Assembly: GCA_054601695.1 (NCBI GenBank)
Contig: BAAHQB010000041.1
Span: forward strand, 124,001 to 188,000
Direction of reading: 5' to 3'
DNA: 64,000 nt
Origin: Amorphochlora amoebiformis
Taxonomy: Eukaryota > Cercozoa > Chlorarachniophyceae
Numbering within the stretch: position 1 is the stretch's first letter; each line of letters starts with the position of its first letter. The translations under genes and the position numbers were made by a program. Under the pieces are notes generated by a model. The model worked only from the letters and a program-made list of their open reading frames with translations, was not told the DNA's origin and did no database searches. Positions 36,405 to 48,825 of this stretch are shown here, piece after piece.

Positions 36405-36651
36405 ATATTTATATATATATACATATGTATACATATATATAATACATACATACATACATATTACCTATATATGTATATATATATACTCTCAACATCCAGT
36501 TCACTATCCGGCAACTGGCTGTAAAAAAGTACAGCGTTTCTCTACATATATATATATATATATATGTATGAAAATATATATATGTTATATTATATGTATA
36601 TATATAAAAATATATAAATATATAAATATATATACATATATATATATATGT

Positions 36652-36683
<32 letters not shown>

Positions 36684-36741
36684 CATGGATATTCGTATTT
36701 TGGTCAATCTCTAACTAGGACAGAATTCCCCTTTTTGTATG

Positions 36742-36773
<32 letters not shown>

Positions 36774-36783
36774 GGATAATATG

Positions 36784-36848
<65 letters not shown>

Positions 36849-36951
36849 GTACGTATATACGGTGAACAGAATTTTCTCTGTCTCTATGTAATATATATAT
36901 ACACATATGTATATAACACGCATTTTACAGAATACATGCATTTATATACAA

Positions 36952-36995
<44 letters not shown>

Positions 36996-37854
36996 GTAAA
37001 ACAAAATACCTCAACAGGATCTGATCGTAACGCAGACGAGCTCGTATTACACGCCTTAGTGTTACCTTAGGCTTAGGCTTAGGCTTAAGATTAGGCTTCT
37101 AAGGCTTAGACTTAAGATTAGGCTTCTAAGGCTTAGGCTTAAGATTAGGCTTCTAAGGCTTAGGCTTAAGATTAGGCTTCTAAGGCTTAGGCTTAAGATC
37201 AGGCTTCTAAGGCTTAGGCTTAAGATTAGGCTTCTAAGGCTTAGACTTAAGATTAGGCTTCTAAGGCTTAGACTTAGGTTTAGCTTAGGCTTAGGCTTAA
37301 GATTAGGCTTCTAAGGCTTAGACTTAGGTTTAGGCTTAGGCTTAGGCTTAAGATTAGGCTTCTAAGGCTTAGACTTAGGTTTAGGCTTATGATTAGGCTT
37401 AGGCTTAGGCTTATGATTAGACTTAGGATTAGGGCTTCTAAGGCTTAGGCTTAGGCTTCTAAGGCTTAGGCTTAGGCTTCTAAGGCTTAGGATTAGGGCT
37501 TCTAAGGCTTAGGCTTAGGCTTCTAAGGCTTAGGCTAAGGCTTCTACGGCTTAGGCTTAGGCTTGTAAGGCTTAGGATTAGGGCTTCTAAGGCTTAGCTT
37601 AGGCTTAGGCTTCTAAGGCTTAGGATTAGGGCTTCTAAGGCTTAGGCTTAGGCTTCTAAGGCTTAGGCTTCTAAGGCTTAGGCTTCTAAGGCTTAGGCTT
37701 CTAAGGCTTAGGCTTCTAAGGCTTAGGCTTCTAAGGCTTAGGCTTCTAAGGCTTAGGCTTCTAAGGCTTAGGCTTAGGCTTTTAAGGCTTAGGCTTAGGC
37801 TTCTAAGGCTTAGGCTAGGCTTAGGGTTAGGGAACTGTATAAGCAAATACATGG

Positions 37855-37892
<38 letters not shown>

Positions 37893-38706
37893 TCACCCAA
37901 GCAGCGTCGCGATCACTGATATATCTGTTTGGGTTAGGGTAAGTATCAGGGTAAGGATTAGATTATTCAGCATGTCTTAGTCCGAGGACCATTGACTCCT
38001 CCACAGTGTGGGGCTATAGTGCTGTTTGGAATAACAGCAGATCGTGTTGATGGGGGTGTTGAGTTGTCGTCATGTTGTGTTGTCGGCATGTGTGCGTGGT
38101 ATTCGGGTAAAGAAATGTGTAATGGGGGGTTAGGGTTAGGGTTAGGGTTAGGGTTAAGGTTAGGGTTAGGATCAGATTATTCAGCATATTTTGCGCTAGA
38201 GCCGTTGGGGTTAGGGTTAGGGTTAGGGTTAGGTTAGGGTTAGGGTTAGGGTTAGGGTTAGGGTTGGGTTTAGCGCTCGAAGATGTGGTTAGAGTTTGGG
38301 TAGGGTTAGTGTTTGGTTCAGGGTTAAAAGGTAGTTGTTTGATAATTAAATCGATCCATTTGAAAGACATAAGGTTAGAGTTTGAATTTCCGTTAATGTT
38401 CGGGTCGGTTAAGGTTGAGGTGGGTTAGGATGAGGGCTAGAGAGGTGTTGGGATTAGCGTTGACCCGGGTGGGGCGTTGGCTGGACCGTCTCTCATTATC
38501 TTGGATTAGGGTAAATTCAATCTCTTTCTATCTCATTCTATCCCTCACTTTCTCTCTCCCTACTATGCGTTCTCTCTCTCTCTCTCTCTCTCTCTCTGTG
38601 GATTTTGTATTCCTATCTATTGTTTCTGCTCTGCTATCTTTCTCTCCTCTCGTCTCTGCGCGCGCGCTCGCTCTCTCTCTCTCTCATCTCGCGCCTCTCT
38701 CTCATC

Positions 38707-38750
<44 letters not shown>

Positions 38751-38773
38751 TGTATTTCTCTCTTTGGTCTCTG

Positions 38774-38804
<31 letters not shown>

Positions 38805-39611
38805 CTCTCCCCTCTCTCTCTCTCTCTCTCTCTCTCATCTCGCCTCTTTCTCTCTCTCTCCTCTCTCTCTCCCCCCTCTCTATCTCTCTCGATCTTGTCT
38901 CTTCCTCTCCAAAACCTTGTTCCCATCGAAGGTTTCATGCGTGTAGGAGCGGGGAAATACGGTGTGACCACCCTTAGGAACCTAAGATTAGGAACAGGAT
39001 TAGAGGCTTAACACTTCCTGTGAGGATCAGATCAGATTATTCAGCATGTCTTAGTCCGAGGACCATTGACTGGGGCTATAGTGCTGTTTGGGATAACAGC
39101 AGATCGCTTACTGGAAGGGTGTTAGGGTACGGTTTGCGTAGGGAGGGTTAGATTTAGGGTTAAGATTCAAGAATAGGTGTTTGGGTTGGTTAGATTTGGA
39201 AGTTGGGTTAGGGTTAGGGTTAGGGTTGAGTGAATTGAGAAATTTCCTGGAGTTTTTTTGGTTTTTTTTCCTATTTTTGTAAAACAAATGTATGTATATT
39301 TGTATGCATTCTTTTCTTAAAAATATATATGTAATATATGTTATATATATATATATATATATCTATAATACGCACATAATATATACAAGATATATAAATA
39401 TCATATGTATATATATATATGTGTATATATGTATATATATATATATGCTTACAGTGTTGAGGTAGAGGAAGACCGTAGCGAACCGGTTTGTGCCGTTATT
39501 TATCTACATATTATATATACCATATATGTATATCTATGTGGAGATATGTATATATCTATATTTTTGATACATACAGATATAATTACAAATGCATATTAAT
39601 ATTCGTATACG

Positions 39612-39644
<33 letters not shown>

Positions 39645-39687
39645 ATTATATTAATGTAGATATAACATATATATATATATTTATAGT

Positions 39688-39749
<62 letters not shown>

Positions 39750-39767
39750 CATGTATATGCACATATA

Positions 39768-39804
<37 letters not shown>

Positions 39805-40087
39805 AGGTTTCCTCATATTCTCTTTGTATTTAATGCCGTATGAGTATATATACGTACATATAATATACGTACATATTATATATATATGTATATATACATA
39901 TATATATATACACCTTTGATTTGAGATTACATATTCCATGTATTTCATATATATATATATATATATGTTAAATATAAACACACGGATGTGGAAGGAAATC
40001 TCAAGCCAAAGGTATACATATGTATATATATATATGTAGTGTATATATATAAGATATATATATATATATGTCATATGTATACATATA

Positions 40088-40130
<43 letters not shown>

Positions 40131-40181
40131 AAATATAAACACACGGATGTGGAAGGAAATCTCAAGCCAAAGGTATACATA

Positions 40182-40223
<42 letters not shown>

Positions 40224-40376
40224 ATATGTATACATATATATAACATATATATATATATATTATATATGATATTAAACACACGGAGGATGTGGAAGGAAAT
40301 ACCTTTGGCTTGAGATTTCTCCACATCCTCCATGTGTTTAATATCATATATAATATATATATATATATATATATGT

Positions 40377-40417
<41 letters not shown>

Positions 40418-40916
40418 ACCTATTATATATATATATATATTATATATATATATATGTGTATATATGTATACCTTTGGCTTGAGATTTCCTTCCACATCCT
40501 CCGTGTCAGAATTAAGCCAATCCACGTGCGGTTTATAGTACTGGTCTACTTGGTAGTTTAACACCTAATATATATGTATATATATATTATATATATATAC
40601 ATATATATATATGTATAATATTAATATATATATATATGTAATATATTAATATATATATATGTATTATATACGTGCGGTTTATAGTACTGGTCTACTTGGT
40701 AGTTTAACACCTAATATATATATAAATATATATATATATATTATATATATATACATATATATGTATAATACTAATATATATATGTAATATATTAATGCAT
40801 ATATATATATATATATATTATACACGTGCGGTTTATAGTACTGGTCTACTTGGTAGTTTAACACCTAATATATATATATATATATATTATATATATACAT
40901 ATATATGTATAATATT

Positions 40917-40956
<40 letters not shown>

Positions 40957-41027
40957 CATATACACACATATATATATGTATTTTTCACGTGCGGTTTATA
41001 GTACTGGTCTACTTGGTAGTTCAACAC

Positions 41028-41074
<47 letters not shown>

Positions 41075-41180
41075 AATATTAATATATATATATATATGTA
41101 ATATATTAATACATATACACATATATATATATGTATTATACACGTGCAGTTTATAGTACTGGTCTACTTGGTAGTTCAAC

Positions 41181-41238
<58 letters not shown>

Positions 41239-41645
41239 TAATATATACATATATATATATATTTACGTAATATATTCATATATATATATATATATATATG
41301 TATTATATACGTGCGGTTTATTGTACTGGTCTATTTGGTAGTTCAACACCTAATATATTGTATACATAATATATTAATATATACACATATTCTATAATAT
41401 ATATATACACAGATTCTATTACACATACATATATATATATACATTATATATAACGTATATATATATATATATTATATAAGTGCGGTTTATAGTACTGGTC
41501 TAATTATATAAATATATGTATATAATATATTAATATATATAAATAATATATATTTATAATGTATATGTATATATATGTGTATAAATATGTGTATATATGT
41601 ATATTAGGTGTTGCACTACCAAGTAGACCCACTATAAACAACACG

Positions 41646-41697
<52 letters not shown>

Positions 41698-42064
41698 CAT
41701 TAATGTATTATAAATATGTATTATAAATATGTATTATAAATATATATATATATATATATTATATACGTGTGGGTCATAGTAATGGTCTACTTGGTAGTCA
41801 ACACCTAATATACATAAATCATATATATATATATATATATATATTACTATATTATATATATATGTATATATATATATATTATATACGTGTGGGTCATAGT
41901 AATGGCCTACTTGGTAGTCAACACCTAATATACATAAATCATATATATATATATATTATACGTATGGCTTTAGTACTGGTTACTTGGTAGTTTAACACCT
42001 AGATATGTATATGTATTATATATTTATATATATATTTATATATTATATATGTATACATATTTTA

Positions 42065-42099
<35 letters not shown>

Positions 42100-42393
42100 C
42101 AGTAAACCAAACCCTCTGACTAAGACATGCTGAATAATCTGATCCTAACTGAGTCTATGGTCCTCGAACTCAGACATGTTGAATAATCCGATCCTAACCC
42201 TAAGCCTGGCCATAACCCTAACCCTAACCCTAACCCTAAGGTGTGGTTTGAAGGGTAAGTCAAGGGTTACCTGGAGTCCGTCTTCTAGGGCGACATCGTG
42301 GTCTATTCCAAGCATATTGAAGGCTCTTCGCTTAAATCTAGAATATGTATATATATATATATATATGTGATTGTGTGTATTATATATATATAT

Positions 42394-42425
<32 letters not shown>

Positions 42426-42666
42426 GTATATACATATAATATATATATATGTGTGTGTGTGTGTGCGTACATATTAAAGCATATTAAAAGCTCTTTTTTT
42501 AAATTTGGCATATATACATATATATTTATGCATGTACATATATCTCTATATATGTATATATTTATCTAAAGGCTGATGTGCACATATATATATATTTGTT
42601 TATATATAGTAAATATCTGTAGTTACACATATGGAAATAATATGAACATTACATATATATATACAC

Positions 42667-42741
<75 letters not shown>

Positions 42742-42943
42742 TATATATATTATATTTATGTGTGTGTATGTGTATATGTATATTTCTAGAAAAATGCATG
42801 TATGTATGTGTATATATTTCTATATATATATATATATGTGTGTATATATATATATATATGTATATATATTTATATATATGTGTGTATATACATATTTTAT
42901 ATAGACAAGTTGCATGCAAGTTGCTAAATTTTATGTATATATT

Positions 42944-42979
<36 letters not shown>

Positions 42980-43185
42980 AGAGCACGTATGCCATATACA
43001 TATGTATATATATATACATATATATATATACATATATAATACAAATATATTGTAATGTACCGTTTTGAGAGCACAGATGTTAAATCCCACGTATTCGAGC
43101 TCGTCCTGCCGAAGTATTATTCAACATATTATTACTACTCTTTACATTACAACATACATATGTATATTTCTATGTGTTCTTATAC

Positions 43186-43238
<53 letters not shown>

Positions 43239-43519
43239 AAATGTAAAACATATATATGCACATATACATACACATATTGTGTATTAATATTGATGTGTGT
43301 GAAATATATTTATATATTAACAATATATATATATATATATATATAGTATATATGTATATATGTACATAATACATATTTAACGTTTATATACACTATATGT
43401 ATATATATATTATGTATATATGTTTATATAAGATATGTATATGTATGTATATATTATATACCTGGTTCGATCTTGGGAAGCCGTGGCACCCACGGTGGAC
43501 CGCTGTCATGTACATATAT

Positions 43520-43561
<42 letters not shown>

Positions 43562-43620
43562 TATATTATAGATATACACTTAAAAAACATATCATATGTG
43601 TCACACACACGCACACACAC

Positions 43621-43664
<44 letters not shown>

Positions 43665-43764
43665 CATGTCATACACTATATTATATATATATATATACAT
43701 ACATATAGATACACTATGTAATATATATATATATATTATTTATTTATTTATTACATATGTATGT

Positions 43765-43815
<51 letters not shown>

Positions 43816-43906
43816 TTGCACATACATATGTACATATATTTATGTAGAAATATATGTGATCTATATGTATATGTACATACTTATCTACATATATATATAT
43901 ATATAG

Positions 43907-43955
<49 letters not shown>

Positions 43956-44025
43956 GTATATTTATTCAGTTAAGGGTACTTTCAGGCGAGTTTTATTCAA
44001 TTCCACATACATATATGAATACATA

Positions 44026-44056
<31 letters not shown>

Positions 44057-44077
44057 CAAATAAATAAATATATATAT

Positions 44078-44121
<44 letters not shown>

Positions 44122-44363
44122 TAAATATATATATATATAATATATATCATACATATATATGCATGCGTGTATACATATTATTTATACAGAGTATTTAAAT
44201 TGTACACTTTTTAAACATATATATTTATATAACATATATGTACACACATATAGACATATATGTATATATGTGTATATATATATATATATAATACATATAA
44301 CTTGAAATATGTATATATATTTATATATAAATATATTTTTAAGATATAGATATACAATACATA

Positions 44364-44416
<53 letters not shown>

Positions 44417-44430
44417 ATATATATATATAT

Positions 44431-44502
<72 letters not shown>

Positions 44503-44564
44503 CTACACCTTGAGGCGAGGTTTGTTTATGTCGATAAGTCCGCGAGCCTCTTCCTGTGTATATA

Positions 44565-44617
<53 letters not shown>

Positions 44618-44763
44618 ATATATACATCAATACATACATGCAAGTATGTATGCAATACATACATACAATATATGTCTATATTTAAATGCATCTATGCAGA
44701 TACCTGTATATATGTGTATATATATATGTATATATATATATGTGTACATGTATGTAATGTGCA

Positions 44764-44819
<56 letters not shown>

Positions 44820-44925
44820 TGTATATTGACTTACAATACTCATGAAATTGGAGATTTCAAACACCCTTGGCCGCAGGCTTAAGGTTTTCAGAGTCCTATA
44901 TAATATATATATATATACATACATA

Positions 44926-44964
<39 letters not shown>

Positions 44965-45003
44965 ATATACACGAATATATATATATATATATACACGGAT
45001 ATA

Positions 45004-45040
<37 letters not shown>

Positions 45041-45164
45041 TGTAACTAATATACGTATATTATATATATATATATATATATATAATTATAAACATATATA
45101 AGATAAACATGTATATTAATTACATGGGTTTGGTTCCTTTGATCCTTTTAACATTAGAGGGCTA

Positions 45165-45204
<40 letters not shown>

Positions 45205-45287
45205 AAGATAAACATATATAAGATAAACATGCATATTGATTACATGGGTTTGGTTCCTTTGATCCTTTTAACATTAGAGGGCTATAC

Positions 45288-45320
<33 letters not shown>

Positions 45321-45559
45321 CTAAGATAAACATATATAAGATAAACATGCATATTGATTACATGGGTTTGGTTCCTTTGATCCTTTTAACATTAGAGGGC
45401 TATACTATATATATATATGTATGTATATATGTAAGATAAACATATATAAGATAAACATGCATATTGATTACATGGGTTTGGTTCCTTTGATCTTTTTAAC
45501 ATTAGAGGGCTCGACCACGTGTCCCACTTTCACAGTCGGCCATACGAAATGGAGCCATC

Positions 45560-45612
<53 letters not shown>

Positions 45613-45937
45613 TTACATCATACTATAAATATAAAAATGTATATATAATATATATGTAAATATATAATACGTTGTAGTATATATTCACATATATGAATAG
45701 TATATCTTACATATACTATGTAAATATATTATAAACATATATACATGTATTATTTATTACACATCTATAAATCTATCTATTGCATATACGTGTACACCAA
45801 GAGTGTATATATCACCTACCTAGGCACCACATATACAGGCTCTGCCGCCTTCCCCCTAAGAAGGGTAGTTATATCCAACACGCGTGACCCTCGAGAATCT
45901 ACAAGTCTCTGAATACGTAAAATATATATGGTATATA

Positions 45938-45981
<44 letters not shown>

Positions 45982-46037
45982 TATATATATATAATATGTA
46001 TAAAAGTATTTATGTTAACGCATATTTACATTTATAC

Positions 46038-46111
<74 letters not shown>

Positions 46112-46229
46112 CTTTAAACAGGAACCCTGGAGAATCTACAAGTCTCTGAATACATGTAATATATATATATATATACATATATATATGTATATTTATATAG
46201 ATATAGTATGTATATGAATTTATATATTT

Positions 46230-46269
<40 letters not shown>

Positions 46270-46739
46270 TATATCTAAATATGCATAACATATATTTATA
46301 TAGAGGATCCAACAAGCGTGACCCTGGAGAAAAATCTACAATTCTCTGAATATATAGATGTACATATACAAGTATATATATAAAATTTATGTATATAGTA
46401 GACATATTTATTACATATGTATATAATATATATTTACAGATTATATATTTATATATATATATATGAAAAGATATGATATATACATGATTTTATATATATA
46501 TATATATATAATATATATGTATATATATATACAGTATAGAGAGAGAGAGCGAGAAAGAATACATACACATATGTATACAAGAATATTTTTACATACATAA
46601 TATATATGTGTGTATAATATTTATTAATTCGCACCGCCCCTGAGCGTGGCGCACATTCCTCGTGTGCATTCTCAATGCCTAGCTCCTTGCAAGCAGCCAT
46701 GAGTGTCTTGTCCAAGTCTTCTTCCAACCTTATTATCGA

Positions 46740-46784
<45 letters not shown>

Positions 46785-46789
46785 GTAAA

Positions 46790-46868
<79 letters not shown>

Positions 46869-46953
46869 GTGTGTGTGTGTGGGTAACATTTAATAGGTAT
46901 GCGGAGTACTTTTAAAAGTTCCATGAGGGGTTATAAATAATTGATACATACAT

Positions 46954-47038
<85 letters not shown>

Positions 47039-47040
47039 AT

Positions 47041-47137
<97 letters not shown>

Positions 47138-47182
47138 CGTGCATATAAATATATATGTTTGTGTGCCGCGTATAAAAATATG

Positions 47183-47237
<55 letters not shown>

Positions 47238-47273
47238 ATATTTATATTCATATATGTGTATATATGATATATA

Positions 47274-47330
<57 letters not shown>

Positions 47331-47399
47331 GTAAAAACAAAAAAAAAACGTATATTGTTACATAGTAGTTAGCCTGGACTCATAATACCTTTGTTTCCA

Positions 47400-47438
<39 letters not shown>

Positions 47439-47475
47439 GATATGTAAATATATATATACACATATTATATATATA

Positions 47476-47529
<54 letters not shown>

Positions 47530-48096
47530 CATACTATAAATTACATATTCACATATACGTAGATAGAACTCTTACCCAATAGTGAGCCTAGACTCATAAT
47601 CGCCATTGTTTGCCACCTCGACCTCCGATTTCAACACGCATTCGCCCCCATCCTTCCCACAACTCTGTTATGTATCATATATAAGGTGTATATACACACG
47701 TATCCACGCAGATATACACACAGATGATGTACAAACATATCTGCCAGACACGTCACCTCTCCCGAAATCCGAGGCCCTTCCGAAAGAAATTTCAAAAAAT
47801 TGACATTTTCTCGAAAGATCCGTCAACTTCAACCCTCCTTATCCCTATCTCCTCCCTAGAACACTCTTCATACCCTATACACTCGGAAAAGCCTACGGAA
47901 CTCACTATGAACACTTCACGAATCACCGAACGCTGCATATCCGAATTGCATTCAATTTCGACATAAAGTTACTACGATTTGCAGAAAGAGTATATATTTG
48001 CACCTTTTCCTCTTTCGCCGCCTCTCCGCCTCCGAAGAGCCATGCATCGGCTTGACCATGACAAAGGAGTACAGCGATCAAGAGGGTGGGTGCCAT
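32689..48096 (-). CDS. Prolyl 4-hydroxylase (2OG-Fe(II) oxygenase) with pVHL-beta-like C-terminus; complete, 22 exons
   Basis: Exons 5' to 3': 48096-48004, 47664-47576, 46728-46635, 45908-45820, 45558-45472, 44895-44835, 44553-44509, 43502-43462, 43105-43061, 42337-42271, 40564-40472, 39503-39453, 38972-38916, 38499-38465, 37915-37897, 37054-37010, 36881-36861, 36366-36302, 35727-35659, 34854-34766, 34224-34154, 32754-32689. Every junction is GT-AG and in phase: 463 residues. Start: [19 protein letters not shown], a signal peptide, so secretory pathway/ER is likely. Domain markers: [16 protein letters not shown] (about 160), RTSSNTW (200), [16 protein letters not shown] with iron H250 and D252, [19 protein letters not shown] (about 274-292), [16 protein letters not shown] with iron H365, KGEKW with 2-oxoglutarate Lys375 (ten residues after H365, as in the family). 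Residues about 400-463 ([19 protein letters not shown]) resemble the pVHL beta domain (inference). The exons at 38.5 and 37.9 kb are the least certain. Confidence 0.9.
33265..33700. repeat. Telomere-type units and dispersed element in a prolyl-hydroxylase intron
   Basis: Degenerate CCCTAA-like units (33265-33440) switch to TTAGGG (33480-33690). A copy of the GATTGTTCAGCATGTCTTAG element lies at 33487-33555. It is within the last intron of the prolyl-hydroxylase gene. Confidence 0.7.
33890..34070 (+). repeat. CTCT-rich tract followed by A-rich tract
   Basis: (CT)n with C runs at 33890-33975, then A-rich sequence with A runs of 9-14 bases to 34070. Intronic in the prolyl-hydroxylase gene. No coding signal. 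Confidence 0.75.
34545..35142 (-). repeat. Copies flanking prolyl-hydroxylase exon 34854-34766
   Basis: The exon 3' edge and donor (AGTTCTTTAATAAACTCG|GTA on -) recur at about 34545-34590 (downstream in the gene). A decayed copy of the exon 5' half (ATGCTGAAACCTGTACACAG, compare ATGATGAAACCGGTATATAA) lies at 35080-35142, upstream in the gene. Confidence 0.7.
35350..35398 (-). repeat. Copy of prolyl-hydroxylase exon 35727-35659
   Basis: On the - strand GGTGTGGGCAATGGGCCGTG ... TGGAACCGCTTAGGTCAGGT parallels the exon (encoding [14 protein letters not shown]) but with a deletion and substitutions. It is followed by a GT-like donor and (TA)n. Non-functional as an exon. Confidence 0.7.
36484..36545 (-). 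repeat. Near-identical copy of catalytic exon 36366-36302, lacking its 3' end
   Basis: About 60 of the 65 exon bases are repeated with about three changes and a good TAG acceptor, encoding [18 protein letters not shown]. The final bases that encode Leu-His and form the donor (CTTCATGG|GT) are missing. The catalytic His365 is therefore absent and the copy cannot replace the true exon. Confidence 0.85.
36714..36742 (-). repeat. Decayed copy of prolyl-hydroxylase exon 36881-36861
   Basis: GGGGAATTCTGTCCTAG on the - strand parallels the microexon GAGAAAATTCTGTTCACC. The donor is lost. It sits between the microexon and the next exon. Confidence 0.5.
37060..37835 (+). repeat. TTAGGC-variant telomere-like array with TTCTAAGGC higher-order units
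   Basis: About 780 bases of TTAGGC, TTAAGATTAGGC and TTCTAAGGC units. It becomes a regular GGCTTAGGCTTCTAA repeat near its right end (about 37650-37760). It reads as Leu-Ser-Leu-Arg on the - strand, but this is non-coding intron between exons 37915-37897 and 37054-37010. Confidence 0.85.
37930..38290 (+). repeat. TTAGGG tract with one full and one partial dispersed element
   Basis: A full copy of the dispersed element (37957-38055, including GGGGCTATAGTGCTGTTTGG and the AACAGCAGATCG arm) and a partial copy (38167-38205) alternate with TTAGGG hexamers. In the prolyl-hydroxylase intron between exons 38499-38465 and 37915-37897. Confidence 0.8.
38570..38895 (+). repeat. CTCT-rich tract
   Basis: Long (CT)n interrupted by short unique stretches (TTTTGTATTTCT and TCTCATCTCGCC recur two to four times). 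It ends about 20 bases before the donor of exon 38972-38916, so on the sense strand the intron opens with a GA-rich tract. Confidence 0.8.
39022..39230 (+). repeat. Dispersed hairpin element followed by TTAGGG units
   Basis: Copy of the element at 39022-39107 with GTGCTGTTTGGGATAACAGC (7-bp stem, 6-nt loop) and then short TTAGGG runs to 39230. Intronic in the prolyl-hydroxylase gene. Confidence 0.8.
39805..40345 (+). repeat. Inverted and direct copies of the 3' half of prolyl-hydroxylase exon 40564-40472
   Basis: GATGTGGAAGGAAATCTCAA + GCCAAAG|GTATAC appears on the + strand at 39980-40015 and 40145-40180, opposite to the gene. At 40280-40340 an inverted pair meets head to head (GGATGTGGAAGGAAATACCT / TTGAGATTTCTCCACATCCT) and could fold into a long hairpin. 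Weaker copies lie at 39800 and 39910. Confidence 0.85.
40670..42003 (-). repeat. About ten copies of the 5' edge of prolyl-hydroxylase exon 40564-40472, one inverted
   Basis: Copies of the acceptor and exon start (ATTAGGTGTTAAACTACCAA + GTAGACCAGTACTATAAACC on -) lie near 40674, 40827, 40988, 41143, 41310, 41479 (short), 41767, 41887 and 41964. One at 41606-41650 is in the opposite orientation. Most keep the AG acceptor. They are separated by (TA)n with TTAATATAT motifs. Confidence 0.88.
42116..42240 (-). repeat. Dispersed element fragments with CCCTAA units
   Basis: Two copies of ACTAAGACATGCTGAATAAT-like sequence about 50 bases apart, followed by CCCTAA hexamers ending right at the donor side of exon 42337-42271. 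Confidence 0.7.
42474..42512 (-). repeat. Copy of the 5' edge of prolyl-hydroxylase exon 42337-42271
   Basis: AAGCATATTAAAAGCTCTTT on + parallels AAGCATATTGAAGGCTCTTC in the exon. It lies upstream in the gene and is decayed. Confidence 0.65.
43965..44012 (-). repeat. Copy of the 3' edge of prolyl-hydroxylase exon 44553-44509
   Basis: On -, AATAAAACTCGCCTGAAAGT parallels AACAAACCTCGCCTCAAGGT (encoding NKPRLK and the donor). Downstream of the exon in the gene. Confidence 0.6.
45109..45420 (-). repeat. Three copies of the 3' edge of prolyl-hydroxylase exon 45558-45472
   Basis: CATGGGTTTGGTTCCTTTGA + TCCTTTTAACATTAGAGGGC (+ strand) occurs at about 45123, 45243 and 45361, near-identical to the exon at 45471. 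Spacing is about 118-120 bases, with AAGATAAACATATATAAGAT as common flank. The AT|GTAATC donor is intact in two of the three copies; the first (45115-45123) reads TAATTACATG, giving GTAATT. Confidence 0.88.
46118..46368 (-). repeat. Two copies of the 5' edge of prolyl-hydroxylase exon 45908-45820
   Basis: GAGAATCTACAAGTCTCTGAATAC is repeated at 46128-46152 and, decayed, at 46318-46350. Both carry the CAGAGACTTGTAGATT-type acceptor on -. Upstream of the true exon in the gene. Confidence 0.75.
47368..47405 (-). repeat. Copy of the 3' edge of prolyl-hydroxylase exon 47664-47576
   Basis: GTTAGCCTGGACTCATAATA on + parallels GTGAGCCTAGACTCATAATC in the exon. The donor is lost. Confidence 0.65.
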
Positions 48097-48545
48097 TGGT
48101 GAGTCACGTCGGAAGCTAGAAGGCCCGAAATAATATCACGAAATCAAATATTATATTATTAATAAATCGCATACACGTGGCTGGTCACTTTTGTTAGAAG
48201 GGGATATATGCAGGTCGAGCCCTCCCCGTCGCTGTTCGCTCTCCCGTTCCCCCCCTTTACCGTTTGCTTGTGTTTTTCCTTTGGACGGATGGAGTTTTAT
48301 GTTTTTTTTCAAGAAAATCTTAAATTTTTTCGGGGGAAAGACATTGGGGGGGGGGAAACGGGGGGGTTTTAGATCGGTTAAGGGGTTCAAATCCATTGCA
48401 GATTGGGCGGTACTATTGGAAAAGGGGAGATGAGAGGGATTTATGAATCAGCACAAAGTTTTCCATTCTTGAGGAATTTTGGGTTTTCCTTTATTGGGTT
48501 GATGAATTTCATGCTGTGAGAGTGTTGACTTTTAAACAACAAATT
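48097..48545. promoter_or_regulatory. Upstream region of the prolyl-hydroxylase gene, GC-mixed, no (TA)n
   Basis: Sequence of normal composition upstream of the ATG at 48096 (-). It contains C-rich and G-rich runs (48240-48262; G10 near 48346). Weak open frames exist on both strands (48191-48433 +, 48151-48396 -), but I see no family similarity or splice context. It may also hold the start of the + strand gene whose exons begin near 50127. Confidence 0.45.
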
Positions 48546-48616
48546 CATATGTATACATACTACATATAATTGTACAAACATATATATACCTATATTTTTT
48601 TTTATATATATATATG

Positions 48617-48663
<47 letters not shown>

Positions 48664-48701
48664 TATTTGAAATATTTACTTACATTATTTATATATGTAT
48701 G

Positions 48702-48785
<84 letters not shown>

Positions 48786-48825
48786 ACATACGCGTAACAT
48801 ATACGTAACAGTTATGTAACATACA

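Noticed and set aside
37613-37852. Ser-Leu-Arg repeat frame on the - strand
   Set aside because: Product of the TTAGGC array within a prolyl-hydroxylase intron.
38415-39011. Ser/Leu-rich frame of 198 residues on + and Arg/Glu frames on -; likewise 50332-50777 and 57103-58026
   Set aside because: They are (CT)n/(GA)n translations; real exons at 38916-38972 and 38465-38499 are on the opposite strand in other frames.
47606-47966. Two + strand frames of 65 and 80 residues
   Set aside because: The first is antisense to prolyl-hydroxylase exon 47664-47576; the second has no splice context or family similarity and lies in the first intron of that gene.
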